Assembly: GCA_016716765.1 (NCBI GenBank)
Contig: JADJVA010000011.1
Span: 1-64,000 of the forward strand
Origin: Bdellovibrionales bacterium
Lineage (GTDB): Bacteria > Bdellovibrionota > Bdellovibrionia > Bdellovibrionales > UBA1609
DNA: 64,000 nt
Reading direction: 5' to 3'
The position numbers were made by a program, and so were the translations under genes. Every line of letters starts with the position of its first letter. The first letter of the stretch is position 1. The notes beneath the pieces were generated by a model. The model did no database searches and had not been told where the DNA came from. It worked only from the letters and a program-made list of their open reading frames with translations. This document shows, piece by piece, positions 44,249 through 54,145 of the stretch.

Positions 44249-46360
44249 TCACTGCCGTTTTTCACAGCCAATTAAGCGCCCTTGAAGGCACATGATTCGA
44301 TAGCGACGGCTGATTGTCTCAAAGATATTTTGGTGAGCGCTGCCGATTTCAGGGTTTCTCTTCCATTCATTTGTTGCCGCAGGACTTCGCGAAGGGTCAC
44401 CGTATTTTTTCCCTCCCGGCAGATATTGTTTTAGATCGAATTTATCAAAGGGATTGTCACTTCGCTTTCCGTTTTCAAGAACACCACTAAAGCTGGAATA
44501 TCCCTCTCGAGATTCGGCTCCAAGAGGACTTGAAGTATAGCCTCCACCACCACCGATGCCCTTTAAAACGTCAGTATCATAGCCGGGGCCTCCATAGCCA
44601 CCACCCCCTCCCGAGTAGGGCATAGCACTTCCTCCGCCGCCTCCGCCCCCGGCAAATCCTCCACCGTTATTGGGAATGGCATTGGCCCTTGCCTCTTCTC
44701 CCAATCCCTCACCAAAGATGGGAGCTTGCACTTGTGCATTCGTGTCGGTAACACTGAGGTCACTGCCGTCAGCCGCTCTGGTTCCAAATCCTGTGTTCTG
44801 AAATGAACTCCCACTTCCTGATCCGCTCCCGGTCGAGGCACTGCCTCCGCTTAATCCTGAACAAAGAGGATCGGATTGAGCATTGGGTCCTCGGCAATTA
44901 ACACAGATTGGATTTGAAGCGTTGACGGGATCGTTACAGTCTCCGTTAAAAACAGGCTGCTGGTCAATGTTGGGAAATCCTGTCACTTGATTCGTGGCGG
45001 CTTGTTGGCAAAGATCGGCAAATCCACTCGCTGCAGCTGATTGAGCCGCTTGTCCTCCCATGGCCGCCACATTTGAGTTATAGCCCGTACACCGAGTGCC
45101 TCTTCCATCTGCATTGGCTTGAGCGGCTCTGTAATCACTGACCAAGCTCTCAGGGCACTTGGCACCTTTTCCACCGTTTGCCCTGAAGACCGTGTCCAAT
45201 TGACTGCATTCGGTTAAAACTCTGCGGTACTTATTCGACACTTCCTGGCACTTATCTTCGCAAGTGCCCTTATCAGAAAAGCACTTTGCTCCCAAAGCCG
45301 TATTGGCTCCAGCCCCTCCGAGGGCTACAAGTTTCATAAACTCACAGCTCTTGGCAATTCCCGCAGAATCGCCTCCCGAAGCCCCACCCATGGAGACCAT
45401 ACCAGCGGCTCCAACTAAGAGTGTTCCCATGGCTGTTATCGAACTCGCACTCGGTCCATCAAGACCTGACACACACTTCACCGGATCATTGCAACAGGTA
45501 TAGGCTTTTTTGTGAGCCTCTTCGCAGTAGGCTCTATCACTCTCAACTTCCGGTGCCTGAGGAAATCCCTGAATGGTATCATTCATTCCAACAGTGGAGT
45601 CTGATTCCGCTTGACCTGCATCTTCATTCGCTACTGTGCTCATCGGTCGTCCATCGGATCCGCACTGAGGCAGTCCATCTTGCTTTTGCGACTCTTTCAT
45701 CCAACAAGACGGCTCCCCATTGTCATCGCACATGGCCTTGCCTTTGACTTGGCCTGAGTCAGCTGACCAGCAAGAGGCTGTTTGAGTTGAAGAGGATTCA
45801 TCTTTCGATGAAGACTTGCTAGCTTTCTCTGAGTCCTTTGCATCTGCATCATCTTTTTGTCCTGAGGATTTGCCGGAGCCATTCTTCGTCGTGGTCCCTT
45901 TCTCTGATGGTTTCGTAGCAGGATCTGACCCCGAACCTCGTGGAGATTGTGAAGTCCTACTTCGAGGAGTTTGAGGGGTTTGGTTCGAGCCGCAGGTGGG
46001 ATCGAAATCTAAGCATCCGGCAGATCCTCCGCCATCTTCTATTTTCTTGCTAGGCCGTGGAATCGCATTCCAATTAATTGGATCTGGAAAAGTATCAAAA
46101 TCCCCTCCATAGGAGCGATTCTTCTCGAAATAGGCCAGATTTGCAGGAGTCAATCGAAAGGCGGGCAAAAAAGTACCGTCCGGATTTCTTGTTCCACAGT
46201 GTCCATACTTTTCAGTGATGCCAGCAGGGCAACTCAAGGCGTGAGACACTTTTGGAATCAAACAGGCAAAAACAGAGACAAGAGCGCAAACGACAAAACG
46301 GAACTTATCACCACCACTCAATCCAGAAGCCTTTGATATATTCAAAAAGTTCTCCACCAC
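44249..46360 (-). CDS. Exported Cys-rich, Gly-rich protein
   Basis: 703 aa from a GTG; other starts within the first 20 codons are possible. An export signal is clear (FVVCALVSVFACLIPKVSHA, then LSCPAG). A Ser/Lys-rich spacer follows, then about 250 residues with many cysteines (AYTCCNDPVKC, DKGTCEDKCQEVSNKY, NPICVNCRG) enclosing a hydrophobic Gly/Ala segment (MGTLLVGAAGMVSMGG). Then comes a Gly-rich region (GGGFAGGGGGGG) and a basic end. Cysteine richness recalls F-type TraN mating-pair proteins, but I cannot align it. Likely surface or periplasmic, linked to transfer by position. Confidence 0.6.
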   Translation of the reverse strand: MVENFLNISKASGLSGGDKFRFVVCALVSVFACLIPKVSHALSCPAGITEKYGHCGTRNPDGTFLPAFRLTPANLAYFEKNRSYGGDFDTFPDPINWNAIPRPSKKIEDGGGSAGCLDFDPTCGSNQTPQTPRSRTSQSPRGSGSDPATKPSEKGTTTKNGSGKSSGQKDDADAKDSEKASKSSSKDESSSTQTASCWSADSGQVKGKAMCDDNGEPSCWMKESQKQDGLPQCGSDGRPMSTVANEDAGQAESDSTVGMNDTIQGFPQAPEVESDRAYCEEAHKKAYTCCNDPVKCVSGLDGPSASSITAMGTLLVGAAGMVSMGGASGGDSAGIAKSCEFMKLVALGGAGANTALGAKCFSDKGTCEDKCQEVSNKYRRVLTECSQLDTVFRANGGKGAKCPESLVSDYRAAQANADGRGTRCTGYNSNVAAMGGQAAQSAAASGFADLCQQAATNQVTGFPNIDQQPVFNGDCNDPVNASNPICVNCRGPNAQSDPLCSGLSGGSASTGSGSGSGSSFQNTGFGTRAADGSDLSVTDTNAQVQAPIFGEGLGEEARANAIPNNGGGFAGGGGGGGSAMPYSGGGGGYGGPGYDTDVLKGIGGGGGYTSSPLGAESREGYSSFSGVLENGKRSDNPFDKFDLKQYLPGGKKYGDPSRSPAATNEWKRNPEIGSAHQNIFETISRRYRIMCLQGRLIGCEKRQ

Positions 46361-46554
46361 TCAGGGACTTCTGGCAGGATGAAGGTTCTTTACGGAAATT
46401 TGCCTGCTCTTAAATTTGATTTTACAGGTAAACTGATCCTGTATCAAAAATTATAAGAGAGAGTTTCATTTACGCCTAAGTGTTTGATATTTTGGATCTA
46501 TCTCGTCTCAATTTGAGACTTAAACCAAGACCGTGATCTGAATCAAATTAATTG

Positions 46555-47748
46555 TTAAATGGATCTCGTTGCGTTACCATTTTGCTTCGGTTCACTTCGA
46601 CCGAACTTCTTTCGAAAATTGATGAATTCCTCGTAAAAGGAATTTCCGTCAACCGCTAAATTTACGCGATTTTCAATGTGAAAATCGCCTTCCGTATCTG
46701 TAGCATTAGGAAGCAGCCTATTTCCGCCATGTACACCGGTAAATGTCAAAACTCCATGTTCATCACGTACTGCAAGTGCTGAACCAGAAGATCTATCGAG
46801 AGTATCGCCGTCATGAATCAAGACATTCTTGATCGCCGGTCCTAAATCCGAGTCAGGGTTTCTATAAATATTAAAAGGCTCACAGTTTTTGTAAAAAGGA
46901 GAGTCCTTGATTTTACCGTTCTCATCTCTCAGACTCACCATCTCAATTTTTTTCGAAAAGCGCGTATCATCGAGAGGCTTAAAGGCAAGAGGTTTGGGCC
47001 AGTGCTTTCGATCAACTGGTACTTTCTTCCCAATTTTTCCATTAGCATCCCTTTTTCCAACCGAAACCCCGACAGGCTCTTTCAGTTTTACAAAGGCATA
47101 ATCCTTATGTCTGAGCTCTCTCGGATTCTGACTTCCGTACTGAATCGACTCAATTTCATAGCTTCTCCACTCATAAGCCACATCTGGATCTTTTCTTAAT
47201 TCCTTTGGAATCCAGACTTTTGTTGAAAACTTGAAGCCTTTCCCATCACTGTACTTATCGATTTCACCGTCAATATGATTCAAAAATACATGAGCTGCCG
47301 TAATTACAATATCTCCGTCCATAACTAAGTGGCCAGTGCCTGTGCAAACTCCTCCGCCCTTAGCTCTACACTTGCGACTGTAGTCCCCGATTTCACCAAC
47401 CCCAAACAAGGCCTTATCTTCTTCACTTGAATTTTCATCAAAGAAAAATGGGCAACGTCCGTCATTTCCCATAATCGCAGTTGGAATAAATCTTCCCAGC
47501 TGCTGGAGATTTTTGGCATTGGCTGGTGAATTCTCACAGCCCTTCACAAAGTCGGTCCTTTTGTGGTCCGAAAAAAACGGCTCTGGCTTTCCCGTCTTTG
47601 AATTGATTATCCAATCCCCGGGAGGCAACCCGGATTGCGCATAGGCCTTTGAAAATCCAAGCCCCAAACAAAAGGACTTCAAGCAAATCAATAGAGCCAA
47701 ATAGTAAATGGGATCGACGCTCATTGTAGTTTTTATTTTGAAATTCAT
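46555..47748 (-). CDS. Secreted trypsin-like serine protease
   Basis: Start ATG 47748 with AAGGTG upstream. A signal peptide (YYLALLICLKSFCLGLGF, ending KAYA) leads a 360-aa mature protein. Catalytic triad candidates are His in DIVITAAHVF, Asp in HKDYAFVKL and Ser in LDRSSGSALAV, in the right order for the S1/chymotrypsin fold. GFTGVHGGN-like residues (TFTGVHGGN) follow the Ser. Substrate unknown; it lies between the transfer region and the Rhs operon. Confidence 0.75.
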   Translation of the reverse strand: MNFKIKTTMSVDPIYYLALLICLKSFCLGLGFSKAYAQSGLPPGDWIINSKTGKPEPFFSDHKRTDFVKGCENSPANAKNLQQLGRFIPTAIMGNDGRCPFFFDENSSEEDKALFGVGEIGDYSRKCRAKGGGVCTGTGHLVMDGDIVITAAHVFLNHIDGEIDKYSDGKGFKFSTKVWIPKELRKDPDVAYEWRSYEIESIQYGSQNPRELRHKDYAFVKLKEPVGVSVGKRDANGKIGKKVPVDRKHWPKPLAFKPLDDTRFSKKIEMVSLRDENGKIKDSPFYKNCEPFNIYRNPDSDLGPAIKNVLIHDGDTLDRSSGSALAVRDEHGVLTFTGVHGGNRLLPNATDTEGDFHIENRVNLAVDGNSFYEEFINFRKKFGRSEPKQNGNATRSI

Positions 47749-48474
47749 CTTCAATGTCACCTTAAAGCGTTTAAAGCTCGTTCATATCAGGTACTGACAT
47801 CCTATGCTAATGCTGTGCCAATTCGAAACAAAGCCAGTCTGGGGCTTAGAATCCCCATCTGTCGGACTGTTCCCTGATTTGAGCACTCTTTCAAGAAATG
47901 CATCCCATTTGACTAATTCCTGATCACAACAAGTCTCAGGTGACATCCCCATCGTCTCCAGCTCGAATTTCATTGTCTCCAGCTCGAATTGTAACTCCCG
48001 ATCGAATCCACAAGGCATTACGGCCTACCATCATGAGCCACCACCAAGAGCGATGGAAATTCAAATTCGCTAAATTCGATTGAGCATTCAAAAATCCTTC
48101 TTGTCTCCGTGTTCTCCTCCGTCCACCTGGTATCGATTTCAATTCATCAGCGAAATTGGCTTCAAAAAAAAAGAAGTGGAACTTTGATCGAAATCAATCT
48201 GATGTTGCAAAAATGTTGTCGAGCAAGCTCTTTAAATTGCCATTTGTCGGCACATTCGAAAGTGTTCGACAGCAACCTTACAAAGACAAAATTAAACATC
48301 ACCTATCTGTAAGTCTTCAAACGAAAACACATTTTCCACGATTTATGATCTCAGTTTGAAATCGAATCCAAGTGGCCTACTCCTCGCAAACAACAAAATC
48401 GATTTATCCCGCAATCACAGACTGCCATAGACCTCTTTTGTTCTATGAGGTCGATTATTTAAGGAGAACTCTTT
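47749..48474. other. 700-bp intergenic region with tandem repeat and hairpin
   Basis: No gene is supported. Two copies of a 21-bp unit (core GTCTCCAGCTCGAATT) are at 47950-47970 and 47971-47991. Just before the Rhs operon, GACCTC (48430-48435) pairs with GAGGTC (48447-48452), 9 nt ahead of the AAGGAG site, and could act on expression. The promoter of the operon should be in this interval but I do not see a canonical pair. Confidence 0.5.
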
Positions 48475-50133
48475 GTGAGGCGTCAATTGGTGAAATTATC
48501 AGAACATATTAGAGAAATAGCCCTTTTTAGGACAATTGAAGATCAATTGTCGCCTAACACTCAATCAACCTCTGCAAACAAAATTTGGTCCCTGCATAGC
48601 GGAACACTCCTGATTTTGAAACTATCCGCAGCCTTGAGTCTGATCCTATTTTCATTGACCCAACAAACTTCGCTTGCTGAAGGCAACCATATGAGAAGTG
48701 ACGCTTATGCACAAGCTATCATATACATGATCCAGAAGAAACAGGAGCAGGAAGCCGCCGCAGAGCTGCAAAGCGTAAATGCAGCTTTGGCCGCTGAAAG
48801 GCAAGCTTTTCGGGAGCGTTTGGAAATTCTTAAACAGTCCAGAATCGAATTCATCAATACTCTCAAAAATCTTTCAAACCAACATCGCGAGGCTGATCTT
48901 CCTCTATTGGCAGTGAGGGCTTTAGTTCAAGCTGCTTCTGGTGAAAATGAATTGATGAAGGAAAATGCTCAACAGTTCATGGCAAAGAGCTCGGGCCTTT
49001 TAGAATCCCTATCAGATTTTAACTATTTCAATAAAAAATCACACCTCCCGTGGTCTTACGAAGGACCCGATCCCTTTATCTCTCTAAAATTAATATTGAG
49101 GACTGTTTCCCTGGCCGATGGTCCTCCAAACCCAAATGATCCTGATATGGATTGGCTAACTCTTGCAACTCAAGTGTTATCAGAGGACGAAAATTCGATT
49201 GTCAATAGGTATATGAAATCGGCCACCCTGTTAAACCAGGCGGCGCAGAGCCCATATGTTAAGGAATTCCGGGCTAATGAAGAGCGTCTTTTTCAGTTTA
49301 TTCAGACCTCAGAGACAAAATTGAAAGAAGAGGAAAAATTGCTCAATCAAATCGCTCAAATCACGATGGATTTTGCACTCAACTCAGCATTGAGCGAGCA
49401 ACTGATCCGTACAATGGACCCTTCATTTCTAACTGGAGAAACAACCCTTGCCACCGCGCCTCGCGGCCGCGAGGCCATTCTTCACCAGATCGCCTCAGCG
49501 AGGCAGGAAATACAGACAATTAAAGCACAAAAAGATGCTATGCCGGCAAAGATCGACGCAGAAAATAGTATTCAGAAGGGTCGTATGGATGAGCTGGCCA
49601 AAGCGATAGAAGTCCGTATTAAGGAGATCGAAACGAGAATCACAGAACACGAGGCACTGAAAGAGCATCTCAAAGCAAAAACCGAAGAAATCGGAAATCT
49701 CAAGAAGAAGCTCATCGACTTCCAAAATATCAGCAAGGAAGCGGTAGATGGCTTCCGAGTTGTCTCGGCTGGATTGGATAAAAGATTCTTTAACGACCGT
49801 ATCACTCTAATTGATTTCGCTAAATCATACATCCAGATTCGCGGATCATTTTCTGAATCAGAGAGAAGTGAACTTGACAAAATAGCGTGGACTGAAACGA
49901 AAGGTCGCTTGGAGGGTAAAAGGTACGCATACGAAAATCTAAAGATCACCTTGGATGGCTTCATTGATCAGGTCAGTAATAACAGTTTGCACGATTTGCA
50001 ATTGCTTATCAATTCAGTGGAAGATTCATCAAAAAATCAAGAAATCCTAACAAAGAATGGGATCGATTTCCTAAACAGAATCAAGACTATATATCTATCC
50101 GTCAGTGACCTATTAACTGGGAAGAAGCGCTAA
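48475..50133 (+). CDS. Rhs-operon gene 1: anchored coiled-coil protein
   Basis: 552 aa, GTG start 8 nt after AAGGAG. One hydrophobic segment (LILKLSAALSLILFSL, residues about 48-63) is followed by SLAEGNH, which may be a late signal-peptide cleavage or an anchor. The remainder is almost entirely helical with long heptad stretches (AAELQSVNAALAAERQAF; RIKEIETRITEHEAL-like region near 390). No known family. It is the first of six genes spaced by 1 nt or by 4-nt overlaps that end with the Rhs toxin. Confidence 0.6.
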   Translation: MRRQLVKLSEHIREIALFRTIEDQLSPNTQSTSANKIWSLHSGTLLILKLSAALSLILFSLTQQTSLAEGNHMRSDAYAQAIIYMIQKKQEQEAAAELQSVNAALAAERQAFRERLEILKQSRIEFINTLKNLSNQHREADLPLLAVRALVQAASGENELMKENAQQFMAKSSGLLESLSDFNYFNKKSHLPWSYEGPDPFISLKLILRTVSLADGPPNPNDPDMDWLTLATQVLSEDENSIVNRYMKSATLLNQAAQSPYVKEFRANEERLFQFIQTSETKLKEEEKLLNQIAQITMDFALNSALSEQLIRTMDPSFLTGETTLATAPRGREAILHQIASARQEIQTIKAQKDAMPAKIDAENSIQKGRMDELAKAIEVRIKEIETRITEHEALKEHLKAKTEEIGNLKKKLIDFQNISKEAVDGFRVVSAGLDKRFFNDRITLIDFAKSYIQIRGSFSESERSELDKIAWTETKGRLEGKRYAYENLKITLDGFIDQVSNNSLHDLQLLINSVEDSSKNQEILTKNGIDFLNRIKTIYLSVSDLLTGKKR

Positions 50134-50134
50134 A

Positions 50135-51523
50135 ATGGTACACTTTATTTTTCTCATCCTAATTGGAAGCTTTTCCACTGTATCTCATGGATCCGAAGCC
50201 TCCGTAATTTGCGGTGATGAAAGCAGGCAAAAATATTTGCTTGGAGAAGCTTTTCATTCGCAGGTTAAGGATACTGTACAGAAAGGTCTTTTGAATCCAA
50301 AAAATATGTTTAACTATTGGGCCCAGGAGAGCAATATTTCAAATAACCTCTGGGATTCATTTGATTCGTGTCTAACTGGAAATACCGACACCTCTAAGGA
50401 CACTTGCATAGCAAACTGGTCTATCCTGTCTACTAACTTTTATCTATTTGTTCTGGACCTTAATCATTATAAAACGTGCAATCTTCAGAAGTTTGAAAAA
50501 AACGCTCAACACCTGGAACAATTGTCCTCCTTGATTGAAAAGACCTACAAGGAATCTCAAACACTTTTTCACAATTTGACACTAAGTGTGATCAAACGCT
50601 ATTTAAAACACGATCACGCATTAAATCTCAACAAAACTGCCGCTTCCAACAATGAGAGTTCTTCTGCGCAAAGCAGAATTCTAGCATGCGAGGCCACGGT
50701 ACACAGATTGAGATCCCAATATTTTAACGACTCGCTCGCAAGATTAAAGTCAGGAAAATGGGCGAGTGATATTGCGGATAAATTTAAAGCGGAAATTAAA
50801 AAAGATTTCGATTGTCAAAACTACACTGAAAAGACAGCTCTTTCAGATAAGGAAATAGAGAGTGTTCTTGAGACTCGGATCAGCTCCTTATGCGATAGAG
50901 ACCATCTCAACACGAAGAACCGAATTATTTGTCATTGGCCCACCCTTAGAAGTCGCCTATTAGAATATGAAAACGGACAGAAACCAAGTCTTGTCCATAT
51001 GAAGTGGATCCCTACAAGCCTCACTCGATCGCTAAAATCACTCGGAGAGGACAATTTGCCAGGTCTCTATCTTACCTACCTTCTTGATCTCCAAAAATAC
51101 ATTCTCAGCTCCTATTTTATGCTAGTGGGTATTGTCGAAAGCGATCTGACTGGTAGTTCGAGCGATGTTGCAAGTTGGTTGGCACATGATATTGGGATTA
51201 GAATCGCCATGGATCGATTTTCTCAGCTACAAATTGAGTGCCACTTTTTAAGCAACATTCGTTCTATGGGATTTTCTGGTGTCAAGACCGATGCTTGTGA
51301 AAAACTTAATGACTCTGCCGAGCTCCTACTCTCAAAAAATGAAATCAGAATACGCGTTTCTAAGGAACTTTCCTCCGACTATTCTGCCGGAGACAATATC
51401 AAGGACATCCATGACACCCTTAAGCAATTAACTGGAAGACCCACACGTAACGAACTTAACACCTTTGTCATTCCGAGTCTTTTCCGATCAAATAGGAGCG
51501 GAAAAATAGTGTCCCAATCATAA
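50135..51523 (+). CDS. Rhs-operon gene 2: exported protein, main part
   Basis: 462 codons. Signal peptide FIFLILIGSFSTVSHG; mature protein with Cys at several positions (VICGDESR, DSCLTGN, TCIANWS, ILACEATVHRL) and mostly helical. Starts one base after the gene 1 stop. The frame ends at 51523, but the next frame continues naturally if the five-A run 51502-51506 had six A's, giving one protein of about 660 aa to 52125. No family recognised. Confidence 0.6.
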   Translation: MVHFIFLILIGSFSTVSHGSEASVICGDESRQKYLLGEAFHSQVKDTVQKGLLNPKNMFNYWAQESNISNNLWDSFDSCLTGNTDTSKDTCIANWSILSTNFYLFVLDLNHYKTCNLQKFEKNAQHLEQLSSLIEKTYKESQTLFHNLTLSVIKRYLKHDHALNLNKTAASNNESSSAQSRILACEATVHRLRSQYFNDSLARLKSGKWASDIADKFKAEIKKDFDCQNYTEKTALSDKEIESVLETRISSLCDRDHLNTKNRIICHWPTLRSRLLEYENGQKPSLVHMKWIPTSLTRSLKSLGEDNLPGLYLTYLLDLQKYILSSYFMLVGIVESDLTGSSSDVASWLAHDIGIRIAMDRFSQLQIECHFLSNIRSMGFSGVKTDACEKLNDSAELLLSKNEIRIRVSKELSSDYSAGDNIKDIHDTLKQLTGRPTRNELNTFVIPSLFRSNRSGKIVSQS

Positions 51524-51540
51524 CTCAAAATGAACACAAT

Positions 51541-52125
51541 TTGCGCATAATAGCTGCATTCATTGAGAACAATTCCAAAATTGAACCTGTCTCGTGGTTG
51601 AGAAAAGTCGAGAGCCTCTTGAGAATTGAGGACAGTAACTGCAAAGACATATCTCGTTTTCTATTTAGTCTTGGTAGCACAAATCGGGGCTCCTCTCACT
51701 TTAATGAAATGGGAAAATATTTGGAGAGTAATTGTGGCTATTCTAGAGACCTCAATCTGTGGACAGTTCTTGGTTTTGAGTTCCAATACGAGAACAATAG
51801 ATTGCAAAAGCCAAGTCCTGTTGTTCCCGACAGAGAGCCAACTCAGCCGGAGTTAACCGAGTTCAGCGACGTGGTACTTGGCATAGCTTTGAGACTGCTT
51901 ATTCTTCAAAATGGCTACGATATTGATTTGGAAATTGATATTGCAAGACGATCAGGAGTCATCAATAGCCTGATCAATTGGCTCTTGGATTTAAAGTATG
52001 ATCACGGAATTGATAAGATGGAAAGCGTTATGTCTGCAAAATCAAACGCGGAACGCAGTCAACAAGCGAATGATCCCGAACTCAATGATCTATTGAAGTT
52101 CTTGGTGCGTGGGGAGGCAGAGTGA
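51541..52125 (+). CDS. Rhs-operon gene 2, C-terminal part in shifted frame
   Basis: 194 codons from a TTG. The frame is open back to 51496 (NSVPIITQNEHN precedes the TTG), with no ribosome-binding site, which supports reading it as the continuation of gene 2 rather than a separate gene. It ends LNDLLKFLVRGEAE and its stop overlaps the next GTG by 4 nt. Confidence 0.5.
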   Translation: MRIIAAFIENNSKIEPVSWLRKVESLLRIEDSNCKDISRFLFSLGSTNRGSSHFNEMGKYLESNCGYSRDLNLWTVLGFEFQYENNRLQKPSPVVPDREPTQPELTEFSDVVLGIALRLLILQNGYDIDLEIDIARRSGVINSLINWLLDLKYDHGIDKMESVMSAKSNAERSQQANDPELNDLLKFLVRGEAE

Positions 52126-53105
52126 CACAGAGCTATTCCAAAAAGGCCAGAATTCTTCTTTCCAATCGTGAATCTATCAATGAAGTGAGGATGTCTGAAG
52201 AGGGACATTCCGAATTTTGTCAAACCTCGATTCAATCTTCACCGCAGAGGAAAGAGACCTTTCTGTTCTGCAACATTGAGTACGTTCGAAAGATAAATAG
52301 AAAGGCATATTTGAGTATTTCTGAAATCACTAAGATAGGTCTAAAATCAACTAGCCTGGCGAAGTATTTTGTTGTTCTGGCAATACCTCAATTTATATGG
52401 AATATTCGGGCAGAAGCCACGCCCGGCGAAGTTTCAACTTCCGTTAGCATCAGTGGATCGGCCTCCTACGGATACGAAGAACACCATCCAATAAAATGGG
52501 GTTGCTTTGGAAAGAACTCCACTTCTGCCTTCGATTCCGACCAGACAAAAGAAGAAGTGACATATCAAACTAATCAGGGATCTGCAGCACTTTATAATAC
52601 AATTGACGAAAAGCGTAGTGTTCAGGAGAAAGTTGAAAATCAATCGGTTGATTGGAATTTTAACTATGACAAAGAAGACTATTCCTTTCACCTGAAATTC
52701 AAAAGGAACGTTGGAAAGGGAGTCGAATTTTATAATCGTAGAGCATGTAATACACGATCCTGGCATTACAGAATTGACAGTGCTACCTCTAAGGTACATT
52801 CATCCGTTAACATAGTTGTGCCGTCAAATGTTTGGATTGTAGAAATTGAAAATTTGACCAAACGAATTGCTGGGATCGATCCAAAATTCAAAATAAAAAA
52901 TGTCTATTCAAAAATAAATGGTGGACTTGCTCTCGGAGATGGAATGGTCTACCAACCTGTGCACTATTTTTATGTAAAGCCTGGAGATGAAATAACTCTC
53001 GAACTAGAGTTTGAAGATACCGGATCAGATATTGATTTAGTTTCCGAACTAAAGGTCACATTTTTGGATATAATAGGTGTGATCAGATTATCAAGACATC
53101 TCTAG
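52122..53105 (+). CDS. Rhs-operon gene 3, N-terminal part
   Basis: 327 codons from GTG, overlapping gene 2 by GTGA. About 80 polar residues precede a hydrophobic segment (LAKYFVVLAIPQFIWNI, ending AEA), perhaps an unusually late signal. Then comes a strand-rich domain (VSTSVSISGSASYGYEE; FYVKPGDEITLELEFED). The frame ends at 53105, but one T added to the five-T run 53061-53065 joins it to the frame of 53141-54145, making one protein of about 675 aa. Confidence 0.55.
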   Translation: MTQSYSKKARILLSNRESINEVRMSEEGHSEFCQTSIQSSPQRKETFLFCNIEYVRKINRKAYLSISEITKIGLKSTSLAKYFVVLAIPQFIWNIRAEATPGEVSTSVSISGSASYGYEEHHPIKWGCFGKNSTSAFDSDQTKEEVTYQTNQGSAALYNTIDEKRSVQEKVENQSVDWNFNYDKEDYSFHLKFKRNVGKGVEFYNRRACNTRSWHYRIDSATSKVHSSVNIVVPSNVWIVEIENLTKRIAGIDPKFKIKNVYSKINGGLALGDGMVYQPVHYFYVKPGDEITLELEFEDTGSDIDLVSELKVTFLDIIGVIRLSRHL

Positions 53106-53140
53106 GTGGCGATCAACAATCGTTTTCACCTGACCGAATT

Positions 53141-54145
53141 TTGTCCGCTCTGAAGTCCGGATTAAATTCAAGCGACCGAAATAAAGATGGATCTCTGAGA
53201 CGCCAAGCAATGCTATTTACGGGATGTTTGACGGCCCGCCCGACGATTCATAAATTATTGTTCAATAATGACATAAATGATCTCAAATCAATACTGGCTG
53301 CAATCGAGAGCATAAATAACGAAGTCATTTCTAGTTGGAAAAATGATTCCATCAGAGACTACGACCACATACTGGCTGATATTGGCTACATGGCTAGATA
53401 CTCCATTTCGCAGTCAATCCTGGATTCAACTCGTTCCATGTGCAAGGAATATCCGTTTTTGATGGAAGACGGTAAAATCGGTTTAATAACGGCATACTTG
53501 AGATTGCGACAGCAATTAGATAAAATTTTGAAAATTCTTGAATTGAATGGGAACAATATCCCACAAATTGCTATCTATTTGAAGACGATTTCAGAACAAC
53601 TTTACAAAATTACCCGCGAGATTCGTAATGGATCAGTGGATGTGAAAGCTATAGACGATCTGGGAAAAAGTTATAAAGAGAAGGGGATTGCATTTCATAT
53701 CAACAGGATCTTACGCGAGACTAATGCTATTCCACGAATAGACGACACGAAATCTTATGAGGACTTCCGAAATGCACTAAAGAACTTCCACTCGCTCGTT
53801 ATGAAATTCAACGTCCATTTTCACGTTGAGATTGAATCATTCGAAGAAAATGGAGGTGATAAAACTGATTATTCAGAGATCGACCAAATCACTAGCCAAA
53901 TGGAACTAGCAGGGCAAAATCTAGGGCTTACGTTACGGCGTTTTTTATCCCAGTTCGAGGGACAGTATGTAAAGGGTTACCTGAACGGGCTATCAGAAAT
54001 TGAAAGCCGCCATTACCTGGGTACATCGGAAATTGTAGAGTCCAGTTACAATGGCCATTTTAAGTCATTTTTTGAACTATACCAAAAAATCAATCTAGAC
54101 AGGCTGAGTGAGTGCTTGGAAAATCCAACGAGGTCAGGCGAATGA
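53141..54145 (+). CDS. Rhs-operon gene 3, C-terminal part in shifted frame
   Basis: 334 codons from a TTG; the frame is open upstream through TSLGGDQQSFSPDRI and joins gene 3 at 53061-53065. The content is helical (LRLRQQLDKILKILEL, QMELAGQNLGLTLRRFLSQF) with no recognised family. Its TGA overlaps the next ATG by 4 nt. Confidence 0.5.
   Translation: MSALKSGLNSSDRNKDGSLRRQAMLFTGCLTARPTIHKLLFNNDINDLKSILAAIESINNEVISSWKNDSIRDYDHILADIGYMARYSISQSILDSTRSMCKEYPFLMEDGKIGLITAYLRLRQQLDKILKILELNGNNIPQIAIYLKTISEQLYKITREIRNGSVDVKAIDDLGKSYKEKGIAFHINRILRETNAIPRIDDTKSYEDFRNALKNFHSLVMKFNVHFHVEIESFEENGGDKTDYSEIDQITSQMELAGQNLGLTLRRFLSQFEGQYVKGYLNGLSEIESRHYLGTSEIVESSYNGHFKSFFELYQKINLDRLSECLENPTRSGE

Noticed and set aside
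48109..48359. 67-aa genes in the gap before the Rhs operon
   Set aside because: Two overlapping frames compete, neither has a ribosome site or recognisable protein; left as intergenic.
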